NCBI GenBank assembly: GCA_037176905.1
Contig: JBBBWG010030753.1
Coordinates: 39,660 to 103,659, forward strand
Origin: Azolla pinnata
Taxonomy: Eukaryota > Streptophyta > Polypodiopsida > Salviniales > Salviniaceae
Direction: 5' to 3'
DNA length: 64,000 nucleotides
Below, in pieces: positions 10,800 to 20,900 of this stretch (positions within the stretch are counted from its first letter, which is position 1; every line of letters begins with the position of its first letter). The position numbers and the translations under genes are program-made. Under the pieces are notes generated by a model. The model searched no databases. It had not been told where the DNA came from and saw nothing but the letters and a program-made list of their open reading frames with translations.

Positions 10800-11560
10800 G
10801 AACAAAACCCTAAACCTTAAACACAGGACCTAAACCCTAACCTTAGGACCCTAACCCTAACCTAAGCCCAGGCCTAACCCTGACCCTAACCCTGAGCCTA
10901 AGCCTAAGCCTAAGCCTAAGCCTAACCCTAACCCTAAGCATAAGCCTAAGCCTAACCCTAAGCCTAACCCTAAGCCTAAGCTTAACCCTAAGCCTAAGCC
11001 TAAGCCTAAGCCTAAGCCTAAGCCTAAGCTTAACCCTAAGCCTAACCATAAGCTTAAGCCTAAGCCTAAGCTTAACCCTAAGCCTAAGCTTAAGCCTAAG
11101 CCTGAGCCTAAGCCTAAGTTTAACCCTAACCCTAACCCTAACCCTAAGCCTAACCCTAAGCCTAAGCTTAACCCTAAGCCTAAGCCTAAGCCTAAGCCTA
11201 AGCCTAAGCCTAAGCTTAACCCTAAGCCTAACCATAAGCTTAAGCCTAAGCCTAAGCTTAACCCTAAGCCTAAGCTTAAGCCTAAGCCTGAGCCTAAGCC
11301 TAAGTTTAACCCTAACCCTAACCCTAACCCTAAGCCTGAGCCTGAGCCTGAGCCTAACCCTAAGCTAAGCCTAAGCCTAAGCCTAAGCCTAAACCTAACC
11401 CTAACCCTAAGCCTAAGCCTAAGCCTAACCATAAGCCTAATCCTAACCATAAGCCTAATCCTAACCCTCAGCCTAAGGCTAACCCTAACCCCAATCCTAA
11501 CCCTAACCCTAACCCTAACCCTAACCCTAACCCTAACCTAAAACCCAAACCCCTAAACTC
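10800..11560. repeat. interstitial telomere-like array, mostly hexameric
   Basis: About 750 bp of 6-bp units, CCCTAA and the variant CCTAAG, with few CCCTGA or CCATAA units. Heptamers (CCCTAAA) appear only at the edges. A 186-bp block (31 hexamers) is tandemly duplicated: the region from 10981 recurs from 11167 with the same order of variant units. The right end (about 11480-11545) is pure CCCTAA. Long Arg/Leu or Gly/Leu frames on the minus strand are repeat artefacts. Confidence 0.9.
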
Positions 11561-11638
11561 CGAACCGGATATACCTTATCCATGGCCAGACCCATCTAGG
11601 GTTTCTCAGACCTCATGGAAGCAGCAAGGTTCTAGGCT

Positions 11639-13771
11639 ATGGCGATGCCTGCTCCTCCTCCTCCTTCTCCTTCTCCTTCTCCTTCTCCTTCTCCGTCGTC
11701 TTCTGCTTCTTCTCCTCCTCCATGGCATTCCTTCTCCTTCCCCTTCCAAAGAATGTGCAGCGGCTCAGGGCTCCGTCGTCGTCTCCATCCTTTTGCTGGC
11801 TTAGGGCTTCTTCGCCGTCTGCACCGGAATCCCTTACCAGCTCCAAAGCCTAAGGATTTCGCAGCATCAGGCATGGCTTCTCACTCTTCTGCTTCTCCTC
11901 CTCCTCCTCCTCCTCCTCCTCCTCCTCCTCCCCTTCCTTCTCACTTGCGGACGGGAGACGTATCTTTACTTCCTACCTCCGCGTACGTTCATCTTCCTTT
12001 CTGCAAGAAACGGTGCTTCTACTGTGATTTCGCCATCGTCGCATTGGGAGAAAGAACGGATACCTCTGATCTTCACGCCCAGTCGACCATGGAAAGCTAT
12101 GTGGACTTGCTATGCACGGAGATCGACTCTTCTTTTAAGCTATGGAGTTCTTCTTCTTCTTCTTCTCCTTCTTCTTTTTCTCACCAGGTCCGTCCTCTGA
12201 AAACTCTCTTCTTCGGTGGAGGCACACCCTCTCTGGTTCCTTCAAAGCATATCTCACGAATCATTGAGGCTTTCCGTAGCCACTGTGGATTTGAAAGCGC
12301 TGCTGAAGTTTCCATGGAAATGGATCCTGGGACTTTTGACAGGTACGAGCTCTCTGCCTTTCTTGACTGTGGAGTGAATAGGATATCGCTAGGCGTTCAA
12401 GCTTTCCATGAAAGATTCCTGAAAGAATGTGGAAGGTCACATGGTTTGGTAGACGTGTATGAAGCTATTGATCTCATCCATGGATGTGGATTGAAGAATT
12501 GGAGCCTAGATCTCATCTCATCATTACCCTATCAGACGGTAGATCTGTGGGAAGATTCTCTGAGAGAAGCCATCAGAAGTTCACCTGCACATTTGTCTGT
12601 GTATGATCTACAGGTCGAAGAAGGTACTAAATTCGGAAAGTGGTATGAACCAGGAAAGTTTCCGTTACCTGATGAGGTAACTTCAGCTTCATTCTACAAA
12701 GTTGCATCTTCTGTGCTCAGAGAAGCAGGTTATGAGCATTATGAGATAAGCAATTACGCAAAACCAGGGTATCAGTGCCAACATAATCTGGTTTACTGGA
12801 AGAATTTGCCGTACTATGGCTTTGGGCTGGGCTCGACTAGTTATGTCCATGGCCATAGATTCTCACGACCAAGGAAATGGAAGCGTTATGCTGATTATGT
12901 CAAGGAGCTTGAGGCCATGGCATCTCAATGCCATCGGCATGGATCTAATTCTGGTGAAAAATGTATTGGAAGTGAGGAGGAAGCTGCCCAAATCACAAAG
13001 ATTGAAGCTCAAGTCCATGACATCCCCTCTGGATTTACAACTCTTGTCAAAACTATGCAAGGTCGGGATTCTATATCTGGGCCTGGAACAAAAAACCACA
13101 TCCAATCCTCTAAAATTGACGGAAATATCTTTATCAAAGCTAACCAAGGCCAAGACGTGGTTACTGTCTCGGGAGTGCAAGATCATTGCAGCTCCTTAAG
13201 CGAGATGAAAGATGCAGATGGAAATCATATTGAGACTATGGAAGGTGGTCTGGATGCTACGGCACTTCCTGTAGGAGTCCAACAACACCATAACCTCTCC
13301 ACTAAGCTCAATGGGGATGACAGCAGTGAAACTGTGGAAGATCTGGATGCTATGATGCCTCCTCTCAGAGTTCAGAATCATAGTCTCTCAATTAAATTCG
13401 GTGGAGATGAAAATACCAAATCTACGATCGAGGACAGATTGTGTGATACCATCATGCTCTCGCTTCGGCTCGCACAAGGTCTAGATCTCATGGACATAAG
13501 GCGATCATTCGGAGATGAGATGTACCTTTGTCTGTGTGAAGCACTCATACCATTCGTGAAGAGTGCTCATGCAGAAGCTCTCGGTAAGAACAGAGAATCT
13601 ATTTCACGAGAACTATATGCAAGCCTGATGGCTGAGAGATCAGTGCGTCGTGTCAGTGAAGTGGTCTTTTTTATACGTCTTGCAGATCCAGAGGGATTTC
13701 TTCTATCAAATGAGATAATCTCATCCTTGTTTTCTGCTTTCCCGGGCACGAAACCACAGAACAAATTGTAG
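11639..13771 (+). CDS. HEMW: HemW-like radical SAM protein (coproporphyrinogen dehydrogenase family)
   Basis: A 710-residue intronless protein of the HemN/HemW family. HemW proteins bind heme and an iron-sulphur cluster and are thought to act as heme chaperones rather than true coproporphyrinogen oxidases. Residues 1-80 are Pro/Ser/Arg-rich and transit-peptide-like, then a 12-Pro run lies at about 87-98. The radical SAM cluster motif CKKRCFYC gives Cys122, Cys126 and Cys129. FFGGGTPS follows at about 191-198, and the late HemW blocks HNLVYWKNLPYYGFGLGS and DTIMLSLRLAQGLDL are present. The latter two are separated by about 170 extra residues (427-598) made of weakly conserved ~32-residue repeats; ordinary HemW proteins are 380-480 residues. 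The ATG at 11639 gives the longest N-terminus; a second ATG at 11873 would drop most of the putative transit peptide. Likely organellar. A telomere-like array ends about 80 bp upstream. Confidence 0.88.
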   Translation: MAMPAPPPPSPSPSPSPSPSSSASSPPPWHSFSFPFQRMCSGSGLRRRLHPFAGLGLLRRLHRNPLPAPKPKDFAASGMASHSSASPPPPPPPPPPPPLPSHLRTGDVSLLPTSAYVHLPFCKKRCFYCDFAIVALGERTDTSDLHAQSTMESYVDLLCTEIDSSFKLWSSSSSSSPSSFSHQVRPLKTLFFGGGTPSLVPSKHISRIIEAFRSHCGFESAAEVSMEMDPGTFDRYELSAFLDCGVNRISLGVQAFHERFLKECGRSHGLVDVYEAIDLIHGCGLKNWSLDLISSLPYQTVDLWEDSLREAIRSSPAHLSVYDLQVEEGTKFGKWYEPGKFPLPDEVTSASFYKVASSVLREAGYEHYEISNYAKPGYQCQHNLVYWKNLPYYGFGLGSTSYVHGHRFSRPRKWKRYADYVKELEAMASQCHRHGSNSGEKCIGSEEEAAQITKIEAQVHDIPSGFTTLVKTMQGRDSISGPGTKNHIQSSKIDGNIFIKANQGQDVVTVSGVQDHCSSLSEMKDADGNHIETMEGGLDATALPVGVQQHHNLSTKLNGDDSSETVEDLDAMMPPLRVQNHSLSIKFGGDENTKSTIEDRLCDTIMLSLRLAQGLDLMDIRRSFGDEMYLCLCEALIPFVKSAHAEALGKNRESISRELYASLMAERSVRRVSEVVFFIRLADPEGFLLSNEIISSLFSAFPGTKPQNKL

Positions 13772-14400
13772 CGATCTGAAACATGTGCAAGCTTCACTAA
13801 CTCACAGCGGCATATGTGAGTGCATCCATCATTTGGATATCATGCGGCCACTAAAGTTATGGTTCGTGTTAGCGGAAGAAAATGGGTTCGAAACGATTGG
13901 CCCTTACCAGTCTTAGTTCAAAAGATGGCTAGAAGTTGTGATAAAACAGGCTCACAATCATTGTGGCATCAAAATGATTGAATTTAATGTAAGATCTTGC
14001 AATGTCAATGGCATGAAGGTATCGAAGATATTTGTGAGCAGAAAATGGTTTGGGAATGATTAGCCATTTCCTCAAGAATGAATGTGATCAGTCTCGGTTT
14101 ATAAGGTGGAGAATCACTATGCCAATGGCCATTGTGGCTTTGAGATCATTGGACCTTACATGAGATCTTCTAATGTCAACGTAGCAAGATATTGAAGACA
14201 TTGGTCGTGGTTAGAAAAATGAGTGCCCATTTCTTCAAGAATGAACCTAAGGTAAATCCATTGCTAGTGAATGACACCTTAATGCCAGTTAATGATGCTG
14301 TATCAATGGGAATGCAAATCATTGGCTCTTGTGTCTACATTTGTGTGCTGTGACAATAATCAGCTTTCCAATGGGATAGGCAGTTAAACTAATGCATGAA
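13772..14400. repeat. diverged ~170-bp direct repeat downstream of HemW
   Basis: A block with ATTGTGGC, TAAGATCTTGCAATGTCAA and ATCGAAGATATTTGTG near 13957-14090 recurs in altered form near 14128-14240. Conservation is patchy, so an old duplication is likely. No gene seen. Confidence 0.55.
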
Positions 14401-15481
14401 GCTGGTTACAGTAGAAGTGATCTTGCTGGGATAATGCTGGTACTAAATGGCTAGAATTTTGCTTGGAAAGCAACAAGAGAGCTCAAATCTATAGCATAAA
14501 CTGCCACACATTTTGTTGGACTGATTCTCTTTCAATGGCAACTCATCAAAGTTGGGCAAGGATCTCTCTGGATGCTAAAGATTCTGGCCCATTTTGTTTT
14601 TGGAGCATGCATTCTCTCGTAATCACCTTCCCACAAAGCCCAAAATAATGTATCTGGTCTACTGCGAGGCAGTCCTTAATATAGCTCGACCTTTCCAGCA
14701 AAGCTGCAACTTCAAGTGTTTACAAAATGATGTAAGCGCAAACAGGTGTGTTGTACATGTCTGCGCACTATCAAGAGTTGGGATTCCATCATATATATAT
14801 ATATATATCCATCCGAGCTTGAGATGGAGGTCGAAATGAGGAATAATATGCTGCAAGGTGTGATGAATCCCACACACATCACATACAAACTGTACCAGAC
14901 TTGGAAAATGCCCGACTGAATGAGCTGTGCAAGGTTTTTCCTGGGACTCTCCATGGCCGAGTGATAAACAATGTTGTGCAAAGTCATAATCGGGATACCG
15001 GAATGGTAAATGAGCTGCAAAAGTCAGTAATGAACAACCTTACCAGAATATGGCATTCATGATGAGCCAGCCAATGATCATGGCGGAGCAAGGCAGCAGC
15101 TTGTTGTGTTGTGAAGCTATGAGCTGATGATCACGGCGGAAGGAACCATAGGCATCGTGAGTCTGGCTACCGTAACCATTTTCAAAGTACAAAGACATCT
15201 AGACAGTTGACATTATATCTGTTAAAGAAGTTTGCGAAACCAACCAGCTCCGAGTGCTGTTAGGAGCAACTCTTTTGAAAGGCGAACGAAGATGGATGGG
15301 GCGATCCGAAAACAGTCCCATGCTTGTTGCAACTCTGGCTATATAGCTCAAGCAAAAAAATCAAGTAGTTAGTAGTAGTAGTACATGAGGACGGGGCTCG
15401 GTCGTGGATGAACTTTTGTTTCTTCGTTCCGCAAGAGCAGCAAACAAAAAAGAAAAACCGTCAAAGCGAGAGGAGTTTCAT
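14401..15481. other. region between HemW and p24, no gene seen
   Basis: Convergent intergenic space and the probable p24 3' UTR. A short TA run lies near 14794-14808. Open frames are short and featureless. Confidence 0.5.
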
Positions 15482-18400
15482 TCATATCAGTTTCTTCTTC
15501 TTGAAGAAGCTTCGATTGTGCCACAATTGCCATGCAGATGTCAGTAAGCAGATGAACAAAGAGGCAATGCCGAGCTGCGCTATCCACGCATTGGTCCTCT
15601 CGTTCACGCCACGCAGCTCTATTTCCCTGAAAAGAAAAAACAGGAAACGAACATGTTCGGATCAGAACAATAACTGATCGATCCTATCATCAGACGAAGT
15701 CGTCGAATCGACCACAGCTTTCTTCTACTTAATCGATCTATCATCGGATGAAGTCAATCGAATCTTGTCATTAACAGCTTTCTTTCTGATCACTACCAAC
15801 TACAGATGAAATCAATCCTCGCTTACCTCGCGCCAAAGATGACTCTTTTCATCGAACATGTATAGGCAAATCGAGAACCTACACCGTTTTTTTTTTTTGT
15901 TTTTCTGTTAACTTCTATGGAATCGTGACATGCAATCGTCGTTACCTTTCCCTTAAGTGCAACATGTTGCTCTGTATCGTCTCGATGGCTCCCAGGACTT
16001 TCACGAGCCCGAGCTCGACGCCCTGCAAAACAGAACAAAAGGAGAAGCACAATCACACAGTTGAAAGAGGAAAGGGGGGAAAAAACAGATGTTTCAGATG
16101 CTCCAAGACTTCTTCCACAATGGGCATCAAATCACACATCAGATCGTCGATTCCGAAATGGGCATCAAATCACACATCAGAACCTCAATTCGATCTCTTT
16201 TGGCAACCAAATCACACATCAGAACCTCAATTCGATCTCTTTTGGCAACCAAGTCCAGACTTCTTCCACAATGGGCATCAAATCGCACATCAGATCGATA
16301 CAGAACCTCGATTCGATCTCTTTTGGCAACCAAGTCCAGCCTTCTTCCAAAATGGGCATATCAAACCACACATCAGATCGATTCGATCTCTTTTGGCAAC
16401 CAAATCCAGACTTCTTCCAAAATGGGCATCAAATCACACATCAGATCGATACAGAACCTCGATTCCGAAATGGGCATCAGATCACACATCGGATCGACAC
16501 TGAACCTCGATTCGATGGCTTTTGGCAACCAAGTCCAGACTTTTTCCAAAATGGGCATATCAAATCACGCATCAGATCGATACAGAACCTCGATTACGAA
16601 ATGGGCATCGACTAAATCACACATCGGATCGATACAGAACCTCGATTCGATCTCTTTTGGCAACCAAGTCCCAGTCCTTGGCCGCGATCCCCATCTTCCA
16701 GTCCAGATCCACAGTCAGAGCATCGGCAGCCGACGATGGCGGCAACCAGAAGCACACCACATAAGTCCCAGCTTCTGCAGCTGTGAAGCTGAACTCCCCA
16801 CCCACCATGTTATCTGCCTGATGCAGAGCTTTCCCATATGGAGATGAAACCTGCCATAGCCATTATTATCAACCATAGGACCCCTAACCTATCATAACCA
16901 TTATCAGTTACAATTGTGTTGTAATCTTCACTTACACTATTAGGCCATTATCGTAAACACTGTGCTCTAATCTTCAGATACACCATTAGGCCATTACCAT
17001 AAACACTGAGCTGTAATCTACTGCTACACTATTGGGTCATAGGAAATCTAACTAGCACCTAACCTACCATAACCATAACCATAACCAACCATGTGTTGTA
17101 ATCTTCAGTTACACCACTCGGCCATTATCATCAACACTGCTGTAAACTACAGCTACACCATTGGGCCATAGGACATCTAACTAGGACCCCTAACCTATCA
17201 TAACCACAATCAGTTACAATTGTGTTGTAATCTTCAGTTACACCATTAGCCCATTATCGTAAACACTGTGCTGTAATCTACTGCTACACTATTAGGCATC
17301 TAACTAGGACACCTAACCAACCATTACCATAATCAACCATGTGTTGTAATCTTCGGTTACACCATAGGGCCACTAAGTAACAAACATTATCGAAAAACAA
17401 TGTGCTGTAATCTACAGTTAACCATTGGGCCATTCGGAGAACCATCTAAACCTACCATAAACATGATTGAAAACAATGCGTTCTAACCTACAGTTGCATG
17501 GTACACCATTAAGCCAGTAGCAGCACTGTGTTGTAATGCGCCATTTCAGCCATCAATGTGCAGTAGTAATCTAGAGTTACATGGAACACCATCAAGCCAT
17601 TAGCAGCACCTGTCTAGTAATACACCATTAAGCCATTATCATCACAAACAATGTATTGTAATCTACATCTACACCATCGAACCATCAGCAACACTGCGTT
17701 GTTATCTGCAGCTACACCATACCAAAGCCCATTATCAAACACAATGTATTTTGATCTACAGCTATCCCATGAAGCCCTTATCCAAAGCAACTTGTTGCAA
17801 TCTACATTACGCCATTAAGCCCACCTTGCAGGAGTGCCTGTTTCTATAGTGCCCATTTGGCTGTGAGTTCGAATCTTGTCAGACTCGGGAAGCTGCCCAC
17901 TATCTGTCTCGTAGGTCCGCAGGACTCATAAGAATAGTCCACAGCCAAAGACAGGAACGACGGACTCTCTACGCGTTTAGGGTTTTCCTTCTCCACTGGT
18001 AGATGTTGGGATCGCTAGGGGTTTTAGGGTTTGGTACTCCAGACCCATCACCACCATTGTCAGAAACGATGTGATGTAATCGACGCCATTAAGCCCACCA
18101 TCTGGATGGAGGCTTGTGTGCTCGAAAACTCAGACTTCTCGTGACCTGTAGGTCGTCGGACTCAGACGAATGAATAATTCACAGGAAGGATAGGGGAAGG
18201 ATAGGGAAGACAAAGGCTGTTGCATTCCGGGCTTCCTTTTGCTGCTGTGATTGCTAGGGTCTTAGGGCTTCGTCGAAGCACTTGAAAGGGAACGGAACCG
18301 ATCAAGGCCCTGATAGTTAGGGTTTTGTTCCTACCTGCTGTTTTTCTTTCAATGAGTAGGGTTCATTGTTCAGGGTTTAGGGTACGGATGCCTTCACGGA

Positions 18401-18845
18401 TTTTAGGGTTTCTGGACGGTGCAGCGCCGGCAGTGGCAGGAGCAATGGCAACAGAAGCAGGAGAAGATCACGTTACCTTGAGGGAGACGGTGCGCTCCGA
18501 AGCCGCCGAGGATCCACGGCTTTCGTCAGAGCTCGCTGCTGCGACGACGACGCTGTAGCGCGCAAGGACGAGGGAATCTGCGAGGAGGACGCGCTCCGAC
18601 AGGCATTTGGGAGCCATGGCAGCGACGTCGAAGCGGAGGGCACGGGCGAAGAAGGCGGTGCGGGGCGAGGACGTGGGGTCCAACAGGAAGAAGACGACGA
18701 GCAGCAGCAGCAGCAGCAGGCGTTTCCGAAGAAGAGGAGGAAGAAGAAGAAGGCGATGGCGATGGCGACGGCGATGGCGATGGCGGCGAGGAGCAGGGGG
18801 TTGGAAAGGAAGAAGCAGGCCATGGAAGCTCGAGTCTGCAGCCAT
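15482..18845 (-). CDS. p24-delta family transmembrane cargo receptor (EMP24/GOLD)
   Basis: Four exons on the minus strand: 18845-18477, 16850-16641, 16022-15946, 15626-15482 (about 266 residues). p24 proteins cycle between ER and Golgi in COPI/COPII vesicles and help sort cargo such as GPI-anchored proteins. Exon 1 encodes the start of the GOLD domain (ALRFDVAAMAPKCLSERV). Exon 2 encodes GGEFSFTAAEAGTYVVCFW and the DWKMGIAAKDWDLVAKRDRIE block. Exon 3 is the coiled coil (GVELGLVKVLGAIETIQSN). Exon 4 has the single membrane span and the cytosolic tail ending FFKKKKLI, with the FF and KKxx sorting signals. Phases agree at all joins. The N-terminus is odd: the in-frame ATG (18845) gives a His/Arg-rich lead before a Leu-rich stretch, whereas another frame (ATG near 18823) gives a cleaner hydrophobic signal. 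Introns 1 and 2 are filled with tandem repeats. The exon 2 donor is GAG|GTTCTG, a weak site. Confidence 0.88.
16095..16680. repeat. tandem array of exon-2-end/intron units inside p24 intron 2
   Basis: Five incomplete copies of the last ~27-32 nt of p24 exon 2, plus following intron sequence, lie in the intron (plus-strand starts near 16184, 16226, 16307, 16375 and 16506; the genuine exon end starts at 16641). All keep the code for VAKRDRIE or close to it, and four keep the GAG|GTTC junction. Between them recur AATGGGCATCAAATCACACA and AAGTCCAGACTTCTTCCA. Confidence 0.85.
16860..17820. repeat. degenerate minisatellite in p24 intron 1
   Basis: Units of roughly 60-130 bp combine TTGTAATCTTCAGTTACACC, ATTAGGCCATTATCGTAAAC and TGTGCTGTAATCTACTGCTA. 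The order varies and copies on the right are more diverged. Confidence 0.8.
17811..18260. repeat. ~270-bp diverged duplication in p24 intron 1
   Basis: CGCCATTAAGCCCACC at about 17811 recurs at about 18083. Both are followed by a related segment with GACTC, TAGGTC, GGACTCA and AATANTYCACAG. Confidence 0.6.
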
Positions 18846-19096
18846 GTCGCTGGCTCCCCAAACCCTAAACCCTAAACCCTAAACCCTAGACCCGAAACCC
18901 TAAACCCTAAACCCTAAACCCTAAACCCTAGAAGCGAAGGGGGGAAACAGCAGAAGAGAGAAGGCACAGGCGAGAGCGCGGGGGCACGCCATGGAAGCTC
19001 GTGTCTGCAGAAGGCCAAACCCTAAAGCCGAAACCCTAAACCCTAAACAGCAGAAGAAGACGGCGCAGGCGAGAGCGCCATGGAAGCTCGGGGATG
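18820..19096. repeat. CCCTAAA clusters with repeated copies of the p24 start region
   Basis: CCATGGAAGCTCG occurs at about 18820, 18988 and 19078. Between them lie CCCTAAA runs (18858-18930 and 19018-19046), and a ~60-bp AACAGCAGAAGA to GGCGAGAGCGC block is present twice. These are heptameric, plant-type telomere-like repeats, unlike the hexameric array at 10.8-11.6 kb. Confidence 0.8.
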
Positions 19097-19129
19097 ATCT
19101 CGCGTTCTGCGTTCTGCGTTTTGCTTTTT

Positions 19130-19497
19130 GCTTTTTGCGTTTTGCGTTCTGTTCTGTTCTGTTCTGTTCTGTTCTGTTTCTCTGTTCTCTTCTCTTCTGT
19201 TCTGTTTTCTTCTGTTTTTCTCTCTGTTCTGTTTTCTTCTGTTTTTCTCTCTGTTCTGTTTTGTTCTGTTCTGCTCTGTTTTTCTCTGTTCTGTTCTCTT
19301 CTGTTTTTCTCTGTTCTCTTCTCTTCTGTTTTTCTCTCTGTTCTGTTCTGCTCTGTTCTGTTCTGCTCTGCTCTGTTGTTCTCTGCTCTGTTCTCTTCTC
19401 TTCTCTTCTGTTTTCTTCTGTTTTTCTCTGTTCTGCTCTGCTCACGGGCCTTCGTGTCTTCTTCTCTGTTCTGTTCTATTCTGTTCTGCTCTGGTAA
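19130..19497. repeat. TTCTG/TTCTC pentanucleotide microsatellite
   Basis: About 360 bp of TTCTG units with TTCTC, GCTCTG and TTTTTC variants. A short related tract with the same right flank (CTCTGGTAAAA) is at 19998-20043, so this locus was probably duplicated. The Phe/Ser/Cys-rich and Glu/Arg/Gln-rich frames are repeat artefacts. Confidence 0.9.
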
Positions 19498-19499
19498 AA

Positions 19500-20900
19500 A
19501 CAAAAAAAAAGAGTTGGGTTTGCGTCGGGTCTCTGCTGCTTCCTCGGTAATTGTCGAATTTGGGACGCGGAACAAGCTTCTGAATCGGGGAATCGGTTTG
19601 CAATTGGGCGGAAGAGCTGCCGGCTTCTTCCGACAGCAGCCGGCCGTGGTCGGTACCGAGCATGGCATATCCGTTTCCCCCGATTTGTGTGCTCAGCTCT
19701 ACAGATCTGGCAAAGCTGTGTTAACGGCGAATACCCTTTCTACTTCCGACGAGCCTGAATCGTTGCCCGTCAGCCACGTTTCGGCTCTGCACCGCGTCGA
19801 AACTTTCGACTACCTAGATGGAATTCTTCCGAGCTTGCGACATGTTTTTAACTCTGGGGTGCATTTTCGCCGAGAGAGATTCAAGGCAGGCCAGAGTTGT
19901 ACATAAACCCCTTTTGAGGGGAAGTAAAAGTCTGGAACTGTTTTGGAATCGACAAGGGGACATTTCAAGGGGTGGTCACGGGTCTTCTTTTGTCTTCGTT
20001 TCTTCTCTTGTTCTCTGCTCTGCTCTGCTCTGCTCTGGTAAAAGATGTAAATCAAGGCTACTGAATCCGGAGAGAAGACCTTGGTTTTGCATCTTCATGA
20101 AACATCTTATTGCTTCATCGCCAAATCCACGCCCCAAAACCAATGCATTCCACAATACTACCGTGTCCTGCATTAGAAGCTCTCAATTCATGCAATTTCC
20201 CTGTGTCGCAAAACAAAATGTCAAAGCATCTGGATCTGATTGCATCTGGCTAAAGCATTTCACAGATTCCACATGCTTCCTGCAGGCCACTGTGTGTGTG
20301 GCCATAACGGATTACAACGGCAACGTGGCAGGTCATTGCATTCAGACGGCAACTTTGGTTAATGAAATGTTTATAGTTTGAGATGATTTCCCTTGCTTCA
20401 CTCGAGTCATTTAAAAAAATTTCCCGACATCAGAGATGTGGCAAAGCCTGGAAATTTCAATACAAAATGGCCATCGGGGTCTGGTGTTGTTAGTGTGGTG
20501 GGGCTAAGGAGCACCAGAAGATCCAAAGAAGAAGAAGAAGAAGAGGATGTTAAGATCGGAATCAGACGAAGCAGATGAGGATGTTACAATCAGAAGAAGC
20601 AGAAGAACTTCGAAGAAGTACTTGTATATTTTGTCAGCTGTATTTGTTTCGTTCTTCGTTTTTCTTTATCCCTTTTGTAAACAACAACTAACATATCTGA
20701 TTCCCAATTTGCGTGCTCAACAAATCTTTGCAAATCCATGTAACGACGGATTCTTTTTACTTTGAATAATAAGCTGGAATCTTTACCCGTTTACGACGTT
20801 TTCAAATTTGGACATTCTTAAACTTTGAACTGGATAGAATTCTTTCAAGCTTGCAGCATTTGTAATTTTGGAGTGCATTTACCATGAGGTTTATTCTTCC
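19500..20900. repeat. diverged direct duplication, about 1.03 kb apart
   Basis: The segment 19667-19890 and the segment 20697-20885 share the same order of matches: GATTTGTGTGCTCA versus AATTTGCGTGCTCA, GGAATTCTTCCGAGCTTGC versus AGAATTCTTTCAAGCTTGC, and CTGGGGTGCATTT versus TTGGAGTGCATTT. A 20547-20765 frame (72 codons) with one hydrophobic segment overlaps the second copy but resembles no family. I do not call a gene in either copy. Confidence 0.6.
20045..20235 (-). pseudogene. pentatricopeptide-repeat (PPR) relic
   Basis: On the minus strand the translation LMQDTVVLWNALVLG, then GFGDEAIRCFMKMQNQGL, is a typical plant PPR motif (VVxWNALxxG, then a GxxxEAxxxFxxMQ helix). Upstream in the same frame PDALTFCFATQGNCMN looks like the end of the previous repeat but is followed by a stop codon. 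Only about two repeats remain, without a start or a continuing frame, and the downstream side runs into the short pentanucleotide tract. So it is a broken fragment of a PPR gene. Confidence 0.55.

Noticed and set aside
10843-11450. Arg/Leu- and Gly/Leu-repeat open frames in the telomere-like array
   Set aside because: A 6-bp repeat is open in several frames; no start context or family similarity.
19036-19906. 270-codon plus frame and Glu/Arg/Gln-rich minus frames
   Set aside because: Mostly the TTCTG pentanucleotide; the non-repeat tail has no family match I recognise.
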